A program made the translations under genes and the position numbers. The notes beneath the pieces were generated by a model. It made no database searches and was not told the origin of the DNA. It saw only the letters and a list, made by a program, of their open reading frames with translations. A stretch of DNA of 64,000 nt from Lichenostomus cassidix (taxonomy: Eukaryota; Chordata; Aves; Passeriformes; Meliphagidae): contig CM039210.1 of NCBI GenBank assembly GCA_008360975.2, positions 12,898,293 to 12,962,292 on the forward strand, read 5' to 3'. How positions within the stretch are numbered: the first letter of the stretch is position 1; each line of letters opens with the position of its first letter. Positions 23,995-33,979 of this stretch are shown piece by piece.

Positions 23995-24350
23995 TGTTGA
24001 AAAACGCAGTTTTCCAGCAAAACTCATGCTAACTGAGCAAGCCTGAGCAAGGCTTCAGCATGGTCAGGCCTCAGTAAAATTCCAACAAGCTACAGTGGTT
24101 TGTTTGCCTGAGAATGTTCTGTGGGAAGAATGTCATGAGAAAGATTAGGGAGTCAGGAGTGTTATGAGAAAAGAATAAGGGAGTTAACAGGAGGATCCCT
24201 GAATGTGTGAGAGCAGACTGCAGGTGTGTGTATCTATAATTAGAAACATCTGTAACAGTATATAAGTTTCTCGTTTGGTGAAATAAAATGGAGCTTACTT
24301 TATATCTCATATTGAGACTGCCGTGAGTTCCCTCTCGTCGTTTCTCATTA
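23995..24350 (+). repeat. ERV A 3' LTR
   Basis: Same length as the 5' LTR and, by eye, identical except for TGTTGA instead of TGTTGG at the start. The right end is set by the ACCTGC duplication at 24351-24356. Confidence 0.93.
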
Positions 24351-24407
24351 ACCTGCTTCAAAGAGAAAAAGTCTCTGGAGTTGCTACACTGCAATTTGAG
24401 TGATTCA
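24351..24407 (+). mobile_element. Solo LTR X, right part
   Basis: Remaining 3' end of LTR X, from the second copy of the ERV A duplication to TGATTCA. It is followed by the CTCC duplication at 24408-24411. Confidence 0.8.
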
Positions 24408-25312
24408 CTCCCTCAGCTCCTCATAGGACCTACCCTCTAGACACTTCACCAGCTTTGTTGCCCTTCTCTGACATTGCTCCAGCACCTCAATGTCTTTCTT
24501 GTAGTGAGGGGCCCAAAACTGTACACGGGATTTGAGATGGCCTCACCAGTGCTGAGTACAGGGCAACAAGCTGTTCACACTATTGCTGATACAAGTATCA
24601 GGAAAATTAATCCACAAACACCATGTCCAAAAAGGAGACAGAGGAGTCCTGTACTTTTATTCATGAATAAAGGGAGAGGTCATGGGCATTTCCCATAGGG
24701 TCTCTCAAATTGCTGGAGGACGCAGCCTCCTTTTTATCCTAATTTCCTGGTCGCATTTCCCTCTCTCTTTCCCCATTAGCAGACATACTTGAGAGGTACA
24801 GACTTCCCAGATCATCTAATACAGACCCCCTTCTAATATACATTCCCCTTCTTGTTTTCCTTGTGTCTCTGTTCTTTTGGTGAAATCCAGGAATTTAACA
24901 GTCTTGGGTAAGTCAATTAGTGGAATTCCTATGGAATTCCTTCCCATTGTTTCTTCTATCTCTCACTATCGGACTTTATCTACCAGCAGACTCATAGTTT
25001 GTTTTTAAAGACACTCCCTTCTCATTCCTTTCACAGGCCAGGATGGCATTGGCTTTCTTGGCCACCTGGGCACATGCTGGCTCATATACAGATGGATCAT
25101 GACCAGCAGCCCCAGATCCTTTTCTGAAAAGCAGCTGTCCAGCCACTCTTCCTCCAGCCTGCAACACTGCATGGGGTAATTGTGACCTGAATGCAGGACC
25201 AAGCACTTTGCCTTGTTGAACCTCATACAATTGGCGTCAACCCATCAATCCAGCCTGGCCAGATCCCTCTGCAGAGCCTTCCTACCCTCCAACAGATCAA
25301 CACTCCCACCCA
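24408..25312 (-). mobile_element. CR1 LINE, 5' part of split copy with insertion
   Basis: This is the continuation of the CR1 at 14771-15163. Plus-strand text around TTGTTGCCCTTCTCTG and CCTCACCAGTGCTGAGTACAG is CR1 read in reverse. It is interrupted at about 24593-25025 and then resumes with GCATTGGCTTTCTTGGCCA. The outer end near 25312 is approximate. Confidence 0.85.
24593..25025. mobile_element. Unidentified insertion within CR1
   Basis: CR1 sequence breaks after GCTGATACA and resumes at ACAGGCCAGGATGG. The 430-bp insert has a TTTATTCATGAATAAA palindrome near 24658 and a pyrimidine-rich half, suggesting a solo LTR, perhaps on the minus strand. I could not define clear TG..CA ends or a TSD longer than about 3 bases. 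Confidence 0.5.
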
Positions 25313-26239
25313 GCACTCCCCAAGTGCCTCCCCAAGGAGGCAGCAGACTTCCCTGAGAGATGGGTCCGATCAGCATATGGGTGCTCGGTCCCCCTCAGAA
25401 GGGAATCCACTGCTACAATTACCCTTATTTCTTTTTTAACACCCAAAGTTGTAATTCATCTGGTTGACTGACTTGTTCTGGGTAATCCCTCAGATAGACT
25501 TTGCTGGAGACTGAAATGTTATAATTTATGGCTTAAACATCTTCATGAAGGACTTTTGCCCATCATAGCAAAACTGTACAAAAGCTGCAGAGAAAACAAT
25601 CAAGACCCTGAATGGGGCCCTGAACTACACTCCTCACTGCCCATTGGTGAAGATAAGATAAAATGACTCAACTCAGGTCTGAAAAGAATACATTCACAGA
25701 GGGATCAAGCTTAGCACCGTTGGGGTGGAGACCATAGCCCCAGGGCTATCAGTTGCAAGTCTGGCGCAGACCCTCACACTAAAGGCTGGGGGGAAGAGAG
25801 GTTTTGGGTGGGTAGAAAAAGCCTCTGGTACTAGGCAGTGAACACCCATCCTCCGCTGTGCAGGGGAGCCCAGCTGAACCCCAGCCCCTTCACCCTGGGA
25901 AAAGCTCATCCACGTGAAGGGGGTGTCATGGCCCATCAAAGGCCCCACCACAAGGGGTCCCCAGACCCTGCACCAGAGCACTACAACATGATGCAATAGA
26001 TCCACAGTGTTGCAAGGGACAGTGTCAAACCCAGCCCCCTTAGCAGAGGCACGTGGGTGTTTCCACCTGGCCCAAAAGTATATTAATCCACTGGATTCTA
26101 TACTTTTTGATGGCAGCAGAAACAGGGGACCCTCACCACCCAGAAGACAAGATGGAGGGGAGCAACAAGACATCATTGGGACCCTTGGATGGGTGATATG
26201 TTTCTATCTAACCCTTGTCACTCTCTCCCTGTTCCCCCA
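25313..26239. other. No gene recognised; GC-richer intronic stretch
   Basis: A 160-codon minus-strand frame at 25694-26176 has no motif I recognise, and its composition looks like the reverse of LTR-type sequence. Possible old LTR material, not assignable. Confidence 0.35.
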
Positions 26240-26245
26240 CCCCCC

Positions 26246-26602
26246 TGTAACATCGCGACGAGAGGGAACTCACAGCAGTCTCAATATGAGATATAGAGTA
26301 AGCTCCATTTTATTTCACCAAACGAGAAACTTATATACTGTTACAGAAGTTACTAATTATAGCTACACACACACCTGCAGTCTGTTCTCACACATTCAGG
26401 GATCTTCCCAGTGACTCCCTTTTTCTTTCTCATAACACTTCTGACTCCCTATTCTTTCCCATGACATTCTTCCCACAGAACATTCTCAGGTAAACAAGCC
26501 ACTGTAGCTTGTTAGGATTTTACTGAGGCCTGAGTATGCTGAGGCCCTGCTTAGATGTATTCAGTTAGCATAAGTTTTGCTGGAAAACTGCGTTTTCCAA
26601 CA
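26246..26602 (-). repeat. ERV B 3' LTR
   Basis: Minus-strand LTR beginning TGTTGGAAAACGC at 26602, right after the polypurine tract GAAACGGGGGAAC. Its end at 26246 (minus-strand ..GTTA) is set by the CCCCTG duplication. Confidence 0.9.
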
Positions 26603-27689
26603 GTTCCCCCGTTTCGTTTCTGAGAACAGACGTTGTCTGTTGTTAGATTAATTTGCTTCGCTATAAGTAATTCTTATTATTAGAATTGTTTTAAATTTAC
26701 TTAAGAAAATTTCACTAGTTATTTAGATATGTTGCCATGGTCTAGGAACTGTCGTTGCTGAAAACATTCACTTCACAGGTAAACCTTGGAGAACCTTTTC
26801 CGGACAAGGACTCCAAGTTTACTTGGAAGAAGGTTTAGCTTTTATAAACTCAATTTGGCAAGTCAAAATTATTTGATCACATTTTGATGCAGAACACTTG
26901 GGACTCATGGCATGTTTCCCAGCTAGTTAGAACCAAAGCTTGGCCAGAGCTTAGGTGCTAAGTAGAAGGGTTTTCTTAGAACATCTTATAAACAAGCTTT
27001 GATTAATATCAATAAGGAGAGTGTCTTAACATGTTACTATTTTTGCAGATAGCTATATAAGGTGAGATGAAATATTTGAAAACAGTGGACATTATCATTT
27101 GACTTTAACTAAGGAAGATAAAGCTGCAAAGCTTTTGTGAACAATAATATAAACTAACAAATTTAAGGCTTAAAATTAATATCACTGAAAATGAATAAAA
27201 CTTAATAAATCTGATTTTAAACTAACAAATAGGACTTAAATATAATGGAATTTAAAATTGATATCACTTTAACAACTTAACTCTAACAAAATTTAAAACT
27301 TAACAGAATTTAAAATTAACATCACTTAATATTACTTAACAGAATTTTAACTTTAACAGAACTTACAACTTAATAGAATTTAAATTCACTATTACTTAAC
27401 TTTAACAGAATCTATGCTTAACCAAAAGTACTTAACAGGTAGTTTAAACTATTCAGTATAACTTCACTCACAGGTTTTCATTCACACATTAAAACTCTCA
27501 AGAAATCAAAATCACACTCTCATCAGTCACAGGCTTCATCTACACATTAAAGCACTCAACACACTCTCAGTAGGCCTACAATATTCACACATACATACAA
27601 ACACTATTTTACGTAATGCTTTAGCAAAATTCAACTTTCGTTCAAGGCTTTAGTATTCAAGGTGTTATTTTTTATCAGGATAATATCTT
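26603..27689 (-). repeat. ERV B AT-rich 3' region
   Basis: Reverse-orientation counterpart of ERV A 23100-23994, with the same TTAAGT-type repeats and the same segment around GGTAAACTT before the polypurine tract. I see no coding frame. Confidence 0.8.
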
Positions 27690-28340
27690 GTTACAATGCT
27701 TCTTTATTAGTAAAATGCTGGAAATGAGTTTTGGTCTCGGTGTCAGTGCAGCCAGGCTGAAGGAAGAGCCGATCTGCTCCATTTGCTTGGACATTTTCAG
27801 GGAGTTTCAGTTGCTGAAGCTGCAGCAGGTGGTGAAGGCTTGCCAGGACAAGTGCTTACAGAAAAAGCCAAGCTCAGAGACATTTCCCTGAAACTCTGGA
27901 AAAGCTGAAAAGTCATGAAACTCCACCGAATCAGCCATAGCAAGGCTGTGCTGCTGGTCAACACGTGGCAATGGGTGTTTCACCCTGCAAAGCAAATAAT
28001 TTGAGGTTTTGGAGAGAATAGCTGGAGAACGTGTTCAAAGATTTGTATCTGTAGCTGGAGAGCGCAGCGGGACCGCTGCCGCCATGGGGAACAACATGGA
28101 CGTGATTCCCGAGCGGGAGATGAAGGATCTCCAGTTCAGAGCACTGAAGAAGATTCGCATCTTTGAAACTCTTAAAAGTTCTCCATGACTACAAAAGAAA
28201 CAACTCCATTCTGTATCAGACTGCTGTTTCTGCTGGCAACACTGTTGGTTAGTTCTGGTTCGCTGCTGAAGCTGTCAATCATTTCCTCATCCTTGGGGAG
28301 GAGTAGAGTTTAGAGTCTCATCATAGACATCACAGTTGGG
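27690..28340 (+). pseudogene. Foreign host-derived block inside ERV B
   Basis: This block interrupts the ERV B internal region exactly where ERV C stays colinear with the flanking GC-rich segment; the junction is near 28341, just after the stretch around CACGCCTCC on the minus strand. Two pieces read on the plus strand, opposite to the ERV. At 27740-27890 there is E-E-P-I-C-S-I-C-L-D-I-F, which resembles the start of a TRIM RING finger but lacks the remaining zinc ligands. At 28084-28188 there is a NUP214-like N-terminus. A further stretch at about 28190-28310 has an open minus-strand reading of about 40 codons that I do not recognise. Confidence 0.6.
28084..28188 (+). pseudogene. NUP214: NUP214-like first-exon fragment
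   Basis: An ATG in a strong Kozak context (GCCGCCATGG) opens 34 codons with [20 protein letters not shown]. This closely matches the N-terminus of nucleoporin 214 as I remember it ([16 protein letters not shown]). The resemblance is lost after R-I-F-E-T and a TGA follows. GC-rich sequence just upstream looks like a 5' untranslated region. The fragment is too short to work as a nucleoporin. Confidence 0.72.
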
Positions 28341-28511
28341 GCAGTGAAGGAGGCGTGGATGGCTCGCGGCTCCGCCTACCAGGGCACCCTCCGGGACCTC
28401 CGCTCTCGCCGTCATTTGACCGGAAACCACGGTTGGAGCAACTTCCGCCACAGGTCTATCTGTGTGGCACGCAGGCGGCGCGCAGTGAGGGGTAGGGGCC
28501 GCCGCTGCTAC

Positions 28512-29246
28512 TCAGTCACTGGTCACTTTCTGTTTGTTCTTTTTGTTTTTACAAGCTTCTGTGCTGTGAGTATCTCTGTTGCAGCGGGAACACCAAACTT
28601 TTCCGTTACAGTTCTTTCGTATGTGTTTATCATTCCCACATCGATAACATCGGGATGATTTCTGGTTACTCTGTTTCTTTACCCGCGATATTTGAGCTCT
28701 CTCTAACATTGTATTCAGTTGTTCTGGCAAAAGTTCAACAGTGACTCTCTCAAACAAAGCAGCTAAGATGTTTTTCGTTGCAAAGTTGCACCCTCCCCTT
28801 GGTAGCGCTGGCAGCGAGGGAGAGCTACTATTCTCCCCCCCCCTCCCCGGCGGGGGGGGCTTCCCCGGCTGCTGTGCCGCAGCCGCCGAAGTTCCCCGCA
28901 TATCAAAAGCAGTACAGTAACTCACAGGTTTCTCTCTGCTGCATGCAGCTGTTATCTCCTGTGCCGTCAGCCACACAAGATTCTGCTCCGTAGCATGCTT
29001 CTGTAAGCAGGCCACGACTTTACTCCATGGTTTGCCAAGCTTTCTTGCAATTTTATCACAGTCCAAAAGTAAAGTAGCTCCATAATTCAACCACTCTCCC
29101 ACACTGAATACTGTAATAGGATTTGTAAAAAATCCATAAGCTTGTCCTACCACCATCAGGCCAGCCAAATGTGACAGGCTGCCTTTGCTAAGTCCGTGCT
29201 TTTCTAAAAAGCATAACAATAAAAATTGGGCTACCTCTGTCTCCAT
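28512..29246 (-). CDS. gag: ERV B mini-gag: matrix plus zinc knuckles, no full capsid
   Basis: An open frame of 244 codons. The N-terminal about 115 residues match ERV A matrix (L-L-L-C-F-L-E-K-H-G). A proline/glycine-rich linker follows, then a short C-terminal capsid relic (T-M-L-E-R-A-Q), then two intact CX2CX4HX4C knuckles (C-Y-R-C-G-N-D-K-H near the C-terminus, then C-S-R-C-N-R-D-T-H). Most of the capsid, including the major homology region, is missing. ERV C carries the same deletion form. The intact frame suggests that a protein able to bind membrane and RNA may still be made, or that insertion was recent. Confidence 0.85.
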   Translation of the reverse strand: METEVAQFLLLCFLEKHGLSKGSLSHLAGLMVVGQAYGFFTNPITVFSVGEWLNYGATLLLDCDKIARKLGKPWSKVVACLQKHATEQNLVWLTAQEITAACSREKPVSYCTAFDMRGTSAAAAQQPGKPPPPGRGGENSSSPSLPALPRGGCNFATKNILAALFERVTVELLPEQLNTMLERAQISRVKKQSNQKSSRCYRCGNDKHIRKNCNGKVWCSRCNRDTHSTEACKNKKNKQKVTSD

Positions 29247-29513
29247 TCCGTACCAGCTGGGTTTAAAGTTACGCAGTCGCCGCCGTCCGAGCGCTCCGTT
29301 GGGGCGTCTCTGGTTAGTCCGCGGTCGCCACGGTCAGTGCAGCCTTTCCGAGGTTTATTAGCCCATCTGGAAGCGGGTCTTTTTCGGCCCAGGCTTTCAT
29401 AGCCCCCCGGCGCTGCCCCCGGGGCCTCTCCGGACTCGTCGCTCTCTGGGCAGGGTCGTAAAACCCTGCTGCCAGTGTCCGTGGTCGTCGGTTCTAAATC
29501 CTGCTAACTCCGT

Positions 29514-29531
29514 ATCACGTCGGGCTCACCA
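29514..29531 (-). other. ERV B primer binding site, tRNA-Trp
   Basis: On the minus strand TGGTGAGCCCGACGTGAT starts two bases after the 5' LTR. It matches the tRNA-Trp 3' end at 17 of 18 positions. Confidence 0.85.
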
Positions 29532-29533
29532 CT

Positions 29534-29888
29534 TGACATAACGACGAGAGGGAACTCACAGCAGTCTCGATATGAGATATAGAGTAAGCTCCATTTTATT
29601 TCACCAAACGAGAAACTTATATACTGTTACAGAAGTTACTAATTATAGCTACACACACACCTGCAGTCTGTTCTCACACATTCAGGGATCTTCCCGGTGA
29701 CTCCCTTTTTCTTTCTCATAAGACTTCTGACTCCCTATTCTTTCCCATGACATTCTTCCCACAGAACATTCTCAGGTAAACAAGCCACTGTAGCTTGTTA
29801 GGATTTTACTGAGGCCTGAGTATGCTGAGGCCCTGCTTAGATGTATTCAGTTAGCATAAGTTTTGCTGGAAAACTGCGTTTTCCAACA
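29534..29888 (-). repeat. ERV B 5' LTR
   Basis: Minus-strand LTR starting TGTTGGAAAACGC at 29888 and ending TTATGTCA at 29534. It shares the TATATAAG box and AATAAAA signal with ERV A. Confidence 0.9.
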
Positions 29889-29968
29889 CCCCTGCACACT
29901 TCTTTTTCAATTTCTTTCTTTCTTTTCTCTTTCTTTCTCTTTGCCTCTTTTAGTACTAAATAAAATAT

Positions 29969-30374
29969 TGTGGAAAGCTGGCTTCTAGAGAAGGGCTTTG
30001 CAGATGTAGATAGATTGCTTCTTAACAAGCTGCTTCTTAACAATAGCCATATTCAGCCAACTATTAATTAGATACCTTCGTCCAATCAGCGATCTAAGGT
30101 CACCACGACTTTCTGCAACATAGGAGTCGTGGGGGCCGTCTAGAATGCGTTAATTGGTAACAAATATGTAGAAATCAGGCACTATAGGTAAACATAGATA
30201 CATGTTAAGGCAAGTAGCCAAACTTAGGGCGTGGAAGTATATAACCAATAGTATTGTATGATTACAGAATATGCATGAGTTAGTTAACTACACTATAAAA
30301 CTGTATGCTGTAAATCAATAAACTGAAGCTTGTGGTAAATTCATATTGGATTGTCAAGCCTCCGTTTCTCAGCA
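29969..30374 (+). repeat. ERV C 5' LTR
   Basis: It starts TGTGGAAAGCTGG and ends GTTTCTCAGCA, with a TATAACC-type box near 30240 and AATAAACTG near 30317. It differs from the 3' LTR by about seven substitutions and one 15-bp duplication (GCTTCTTAACAA repeated). It is a different LTR family from ERVs A and B. Confidence 0.92.
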
Positions 30375-30377
30375 TAA

Positions 30378-30395
30378 TGGTGACCCCGACGTCCA
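30378..30395 (+). other. ERV C primer binding site, tRNA-Trp
   Basis: TGGTGACCCCGACGT matches tRNA-Trp over its first 15 bases and starts three bases after the LTR. Confidence 0.85.
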
Positions 30396-30636
30396 AGGGT
30401 CTCGCACCCCTTTTGGCTGGTTCCATCTGGGAGACGATCTAACCACGGCTAAGAAGACATCTGGCTCCGATCACCCCGGAAGGGTCAAAGCAGTGGGGGC
30501 GCACGCACAGGACGACCGTTATCAGAACGGGATCTGGACACTGCCGGACTTGTGAGGTGAAAATCTCGCACCAGACAAGAGAAGTGGCCGAAAACCTCGG
30601 AGGGTGAAAAAGTCAGTGCGCAGTTCCGTACATCGG

Positions 30637-31394
30637 AATGAAGAGGCAAGCCACTTCTGACCTGTTATTGCTTTTTAGAAAAGCGGGGGACTAAGGGTAA
30701 GGACATAAAGAGTGATTTAATGGCGTTAACAGCATGGGGGTTGGCTAAAGGTTGTTTTATTGACCCTGATACCATTTTTGACCGTAATGAATGGCAGAAA
30801 GTGGGAGATAAGGTGAGAGACGCTATGTGTGACGATAGGAAACTGGGGAAAAAGCTTGGCGGACCATGGAGTAAAGTCCTGGCTTGCTTGCAACATCCTG
30901 CAGAGCTGGAACTGGCAAGGGTGGCACAGAAAATTGCGGTTACAGAGAGCAGAAAGAAACTTGAGAGTTGCCGTGCTGCTTTTAACATGCAAGCAGCCAC
31001 GGCGCAGCAGCCGGGGAAGCCCCCCCCGCCAGGAGGGAGGGGGAAGTGTAGCTCTCCCTCGCTGCCAGCACCGGCGGGGGAAGGGCGCGCCGTGCCGCTG
31101 CCGAGAGCCGAGAATACAAAGTTACTCGATTGCATGAGGGACCTATTCCTGTCTCGGTGTATCGTGGAGCTTGGCAGCTTTGTAGCGAGGAACATCTTAG
31201 CTGCTTTGTGTGAGAGAGTCAGCGTTGAATTTTTGCCAGAACAACTGGGTGCGATGCTGGAGAGAGCTCAAATATCGCGGGAAAGAAGCCAAAGTAGCCA
31301 GAAATCACCCTGGTGTTATCGATGTGGCAGTAAAAGACTGTTTTTAACATGCAAAAAACTCCGTCAGCCGCAGTCGTCCCCCCCCCCCCACTAG
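30637..31394 (+). pseudogene. gag: ERV C gag remnant, capsid-deleted
   Basis: The matrix part (L-T-A-W-G-L-A-K-G, then G-P-W-S-K-V-L-A-C-L) is followed by the same P-G-K-P-P-P-P-G linker and M-L-E-R-A-Q-I-S-R relic as in ERV B. The frame is broken near 30675, where two bases are missing relative to ERV A. Only the start of the first zinc knuckle (C-Y-R-C-G-S) survives; the sequence then runs into unrelated residues and a stop at 31394. Confidence 0.85.
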
Positions 31395-31830
31395 GGGCAG
31401 GGAGAATCGTAGCCCTCTATCGCTGCATTGCCGCACAAACAAACCGCGGAAAAAGAACAACAGTTTCTGCCAGATCAGAGCCACCACCCGCAAAGCCAAA
31501 ACGCACCGTAATAGCAGCGAAAGCTCAGAGCAGCCGCGCCGCCCAGGAACAGCCCCGCCGCGCGCCATGCAAACTCTGCAACCCGAGAGCGAAACGGAAG
31601 TTACTCCAACCTCGGTTTCCTGTCAACTGAAGCAGAAAGCGGAAGTCGCAGAAGGCACCCCGATGGGCGGTGCCGCTGGCTGTCCACGCCTCTTTCACCG
31701 CCTCCTGCTCACTGAAACCATCACTAACACCGAGACTGGGACTGCCCTGCTGCGAATGATGCAAGCAAACACTAGCTGTGCCACAGAAGATTCTTTTCAA
31801 AGCTCCAAAAATCAATTCTTCACTGTATTT
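31395..31830 (+). repeat. GC-rich gag-downstream segment shared by ERVs B and C
   Basis: GC-rich sequence ending near 31830. The part at about 31590-31700 matches the reverse complement of ERV B 28341-28510. After about 31700 the two elements diverge, because ERV B carries its foreign block there. No protein motif recognised. Confidence 0.6.
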
Positions 31831-33800
31831 TAAAGTACCCTGTTAATTGGTGCAACTAAGTTATGATTTAAACTTGTTTCCAGCTTTTACTAATGAGAAA
31901 CCATTGTAACAACATAATTGTCCTGATGAACCTTAGTTACTAAAACCTTAAAGAAAAGCTAAAATTCCTTGCTAAAGCAATTTTAAAAGTGTTTATCCTA
32001 AGTATATTTTAACAAAGTAAATTTTTGAACTATTTCCTCAAAGCATCATTCATCATTAGGTGCATAATATCTTAGCTTTTAAACCAACTCAGTGTTTTAA
32101 ACAAATTCAGTAAACCCTTTTTAAAATAAAGTGAATATTAACTAAACAAAATATAAAGCTAGAGCCATTACCCTTAAATCCTTATATCAAAACATCAAAT
32201 GATTTACAAAAATTATTAAATGCAATTAACTGTGTAAAACTCACCCTAAGCTTTACCCCATGTAAGTTATTTGCAGAAACATCCAAAACTACGTCACAAA
32301 GTAACTACCACACTAAATTTAAAGAAATATTTTTATTTATAAGTGTTGTTTGGGGCAGTGTTTATGTGTGTGTGAGTGTGTCTGTGTGTGTGGGTGTGAC
32401 AGTGCTGTGACAAACATACTATAAATGTTGTTTGGCTTCTAAAGCATTTTTAAATTTGTGGACCAGGCCTATAAGTAAAACTATACTAAATAATTTAAAC
32501 TACCTGTTGAGTGCCATTAAAATTAAGCTCAAGTAACACCTTGATAAGCTTACCTAAGACAAAAGCTAAGCAGAGTCAAGAGAATAAAAGCACCACAAAT
32601 TATATTAAATTTTAAATTTTGTTAAGTTCAAACACTATTAAAGTTAAATGAATTTAGATTTTATTACAGGTATATTATGTTGTCTGTTATTTGACATTTC
32701 ATTAAGCTTAAATTCAATTAACACAAAGTTCAACTGTTACTCAATATTTGTTGTTTTAAGTTCCATTAATTTTAAATCCTATTAAGTTTGAATTCAATTA
32801 TAGTTAAGCCTCTTAAATGTTGCTTCAGATAGGGTTGTGTGTATGTGTGAATATTGCAGGCCTGCTGAAAGTGTTGTTTGCTTTTGAGTGTTTTAATGTG
32901 TAGATGAAACCTGTAACTGTTGAGAGTGTGGTTTTTGATTTTGAGAGTTTTGATGTGTGAATGAAACCTAAGAGCAAAGTTCTACTGAATAGTTAAATTT
33001 CCTGTTAAATGTCTTTAGTTAAGTATAAATTCTGTTAAAATTAAGTATTATTAGATGTAAATTTTAATAAGTTTTAAATTCTGTTAAGGTTAAAATTCTG
33101 TTAAGTTTTAAATTCTGTTAGAGTTAAGTTGTTAAAGTGATATCAACTTTGAATTCCATTATAGTTAAGTCCTATTTGTTAGTTTTAAATCAAATTTATT
33201 AAGATCAAGCTTTATTTTAAGTTTTAAAATTGTTAGTTTATATTGTTGTTCACAAAAGCCTTGCAGTTTCATCTTCCTTGGTTAAGGTCAGATGATAGGG
33301 TCCACTGTTTTCAAGTGTTTCACCTCACCTTATATGATTATCTACCAGGGTGGTAACATGATAAAACACTCTCCTTATTGATATTAATCAAAGCTTGTTT
33401 ATAAGATGCTCTAAGAAAACCCTCCCAGTTAAGGCCTGGGGCTCTGGCCAAGCCTTAGTCCTGACTGGTTGGGAAGTATGCCACCAAACCCAGGTGTTTC
33501 TGCATCAAAAATGTAATCGAGTCACCTTGACTCGCTGATTTGGACTTGTGAAAGCTGAGCCCTCTTCCAGGTAAACTTGGAATCCTTGCCCGGAAAAGGT
33601 TCTCCAAGCCCTGCCTGTGGAATGAGGTTCCCAGCAATTGCAGTCCCTGGGAGATAGCAGAGTAGTTAAACAATTGAGGATGTATTTTCTTAAATAAGCT
33701 TATTGTTTCATTCCATGTATTGTTACACCTTTGTGTCATTTTCATCTTTTTATAGAAAGAAACACATCTTGCCAAAAACAAAAACAGGGGGAGTATAACC
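31831..33800 (+). repeat. AT-rich region misplaced inside ERV C
   Basis: TTAAATT-type degenerate repeats, a (TG)n-rich patch near 32363-32400 and, at 33430-33620, a stretch closely resembling ERV A 23690-23830 (around GGTAAACTTGGAATCC and CCGGAAAAGGTTCTC). In ERV A this lies between env and the 3' LTR. Here it lies upstream of pol and ends in an AAAAACAGGGGGAG purine tract at about 33776-33795. Confidence 0.75.
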
Positions 33801-33979
33801 CCTCAAGCAATTAGACAATGCAATACTTATGCTAAAATTTTATGTATAGAAAAATGTAATTTCGCTTTTTAGAACAGTTATTGTTACTGTACTGATGATT
33901 CTAGATGTGTTGTTAAGGTCATTATGTGAATTCATCAACCTTAGCTTGCCTAATCTCTGTTGTTGTAGCATAGATTCCA

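Larger units (their letters stand above)
15925..24350 (+). mobile_element. ERV A: near-complete class II provirus
   Basis: This 8.4-kb provirus has 356-bp LTRs at both ends that differ at about one site, and the 6-bp duplication ACCTGC at 15919-15924 and 24351-24356. Order: 5' LTR, tRNA-Trp-type primer site, gag, pro with dUTPase, pol, env, AT-rich 3' region, polypurine tract at about 23981-23994, 3' LTR. gag-pro-pol are arranged as in betaretroviruses, in successive -1 frames. The envelope is of the alpharetrovirus type. I see three lesions: a frame change at a G8 run in gag, a TAA in the dUTPase, and a TGA in RT. env is open. It sits inside LTR X and is antisense to CERT1. Confidence 0.95.
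26246..29888 (-). mobile_element. ERV B: non-autonomous class II element with cargo
   Basis: A 3.6-kb element in CERT1 sense orientation, of the same LTR family as ERV A. The 6-bp duplication CCCCTG is at 26240-26245 and 29889-29894. In minus-strand order: 5' LTR (29534-29888), tRNA-Trp primer site, an open mini-gag, a GC-rich segment shared with ERV C, about 650 bp of foreign sequence, the AT-rich 3' region, polypurine tract and 3' LTR (26246-26602). pro, pol and env are absent, so it must have moved using proteins supplied by a relative. The LTRs differ at about six sites in 356. Confidence 0.92.

Noticed and set aside
25694..26176. 160-codon minus-strand frame
   Set aside because: No recognisable motif or signal; composition looks like reversed non-coding, LTR-like sequence.
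30665..31195. 176-codon minus-strand frame over ERV C gag
   Set aside because: Antisense shadow of the gag remnant; it mirrors the GC-rich linker and has no independent signature.
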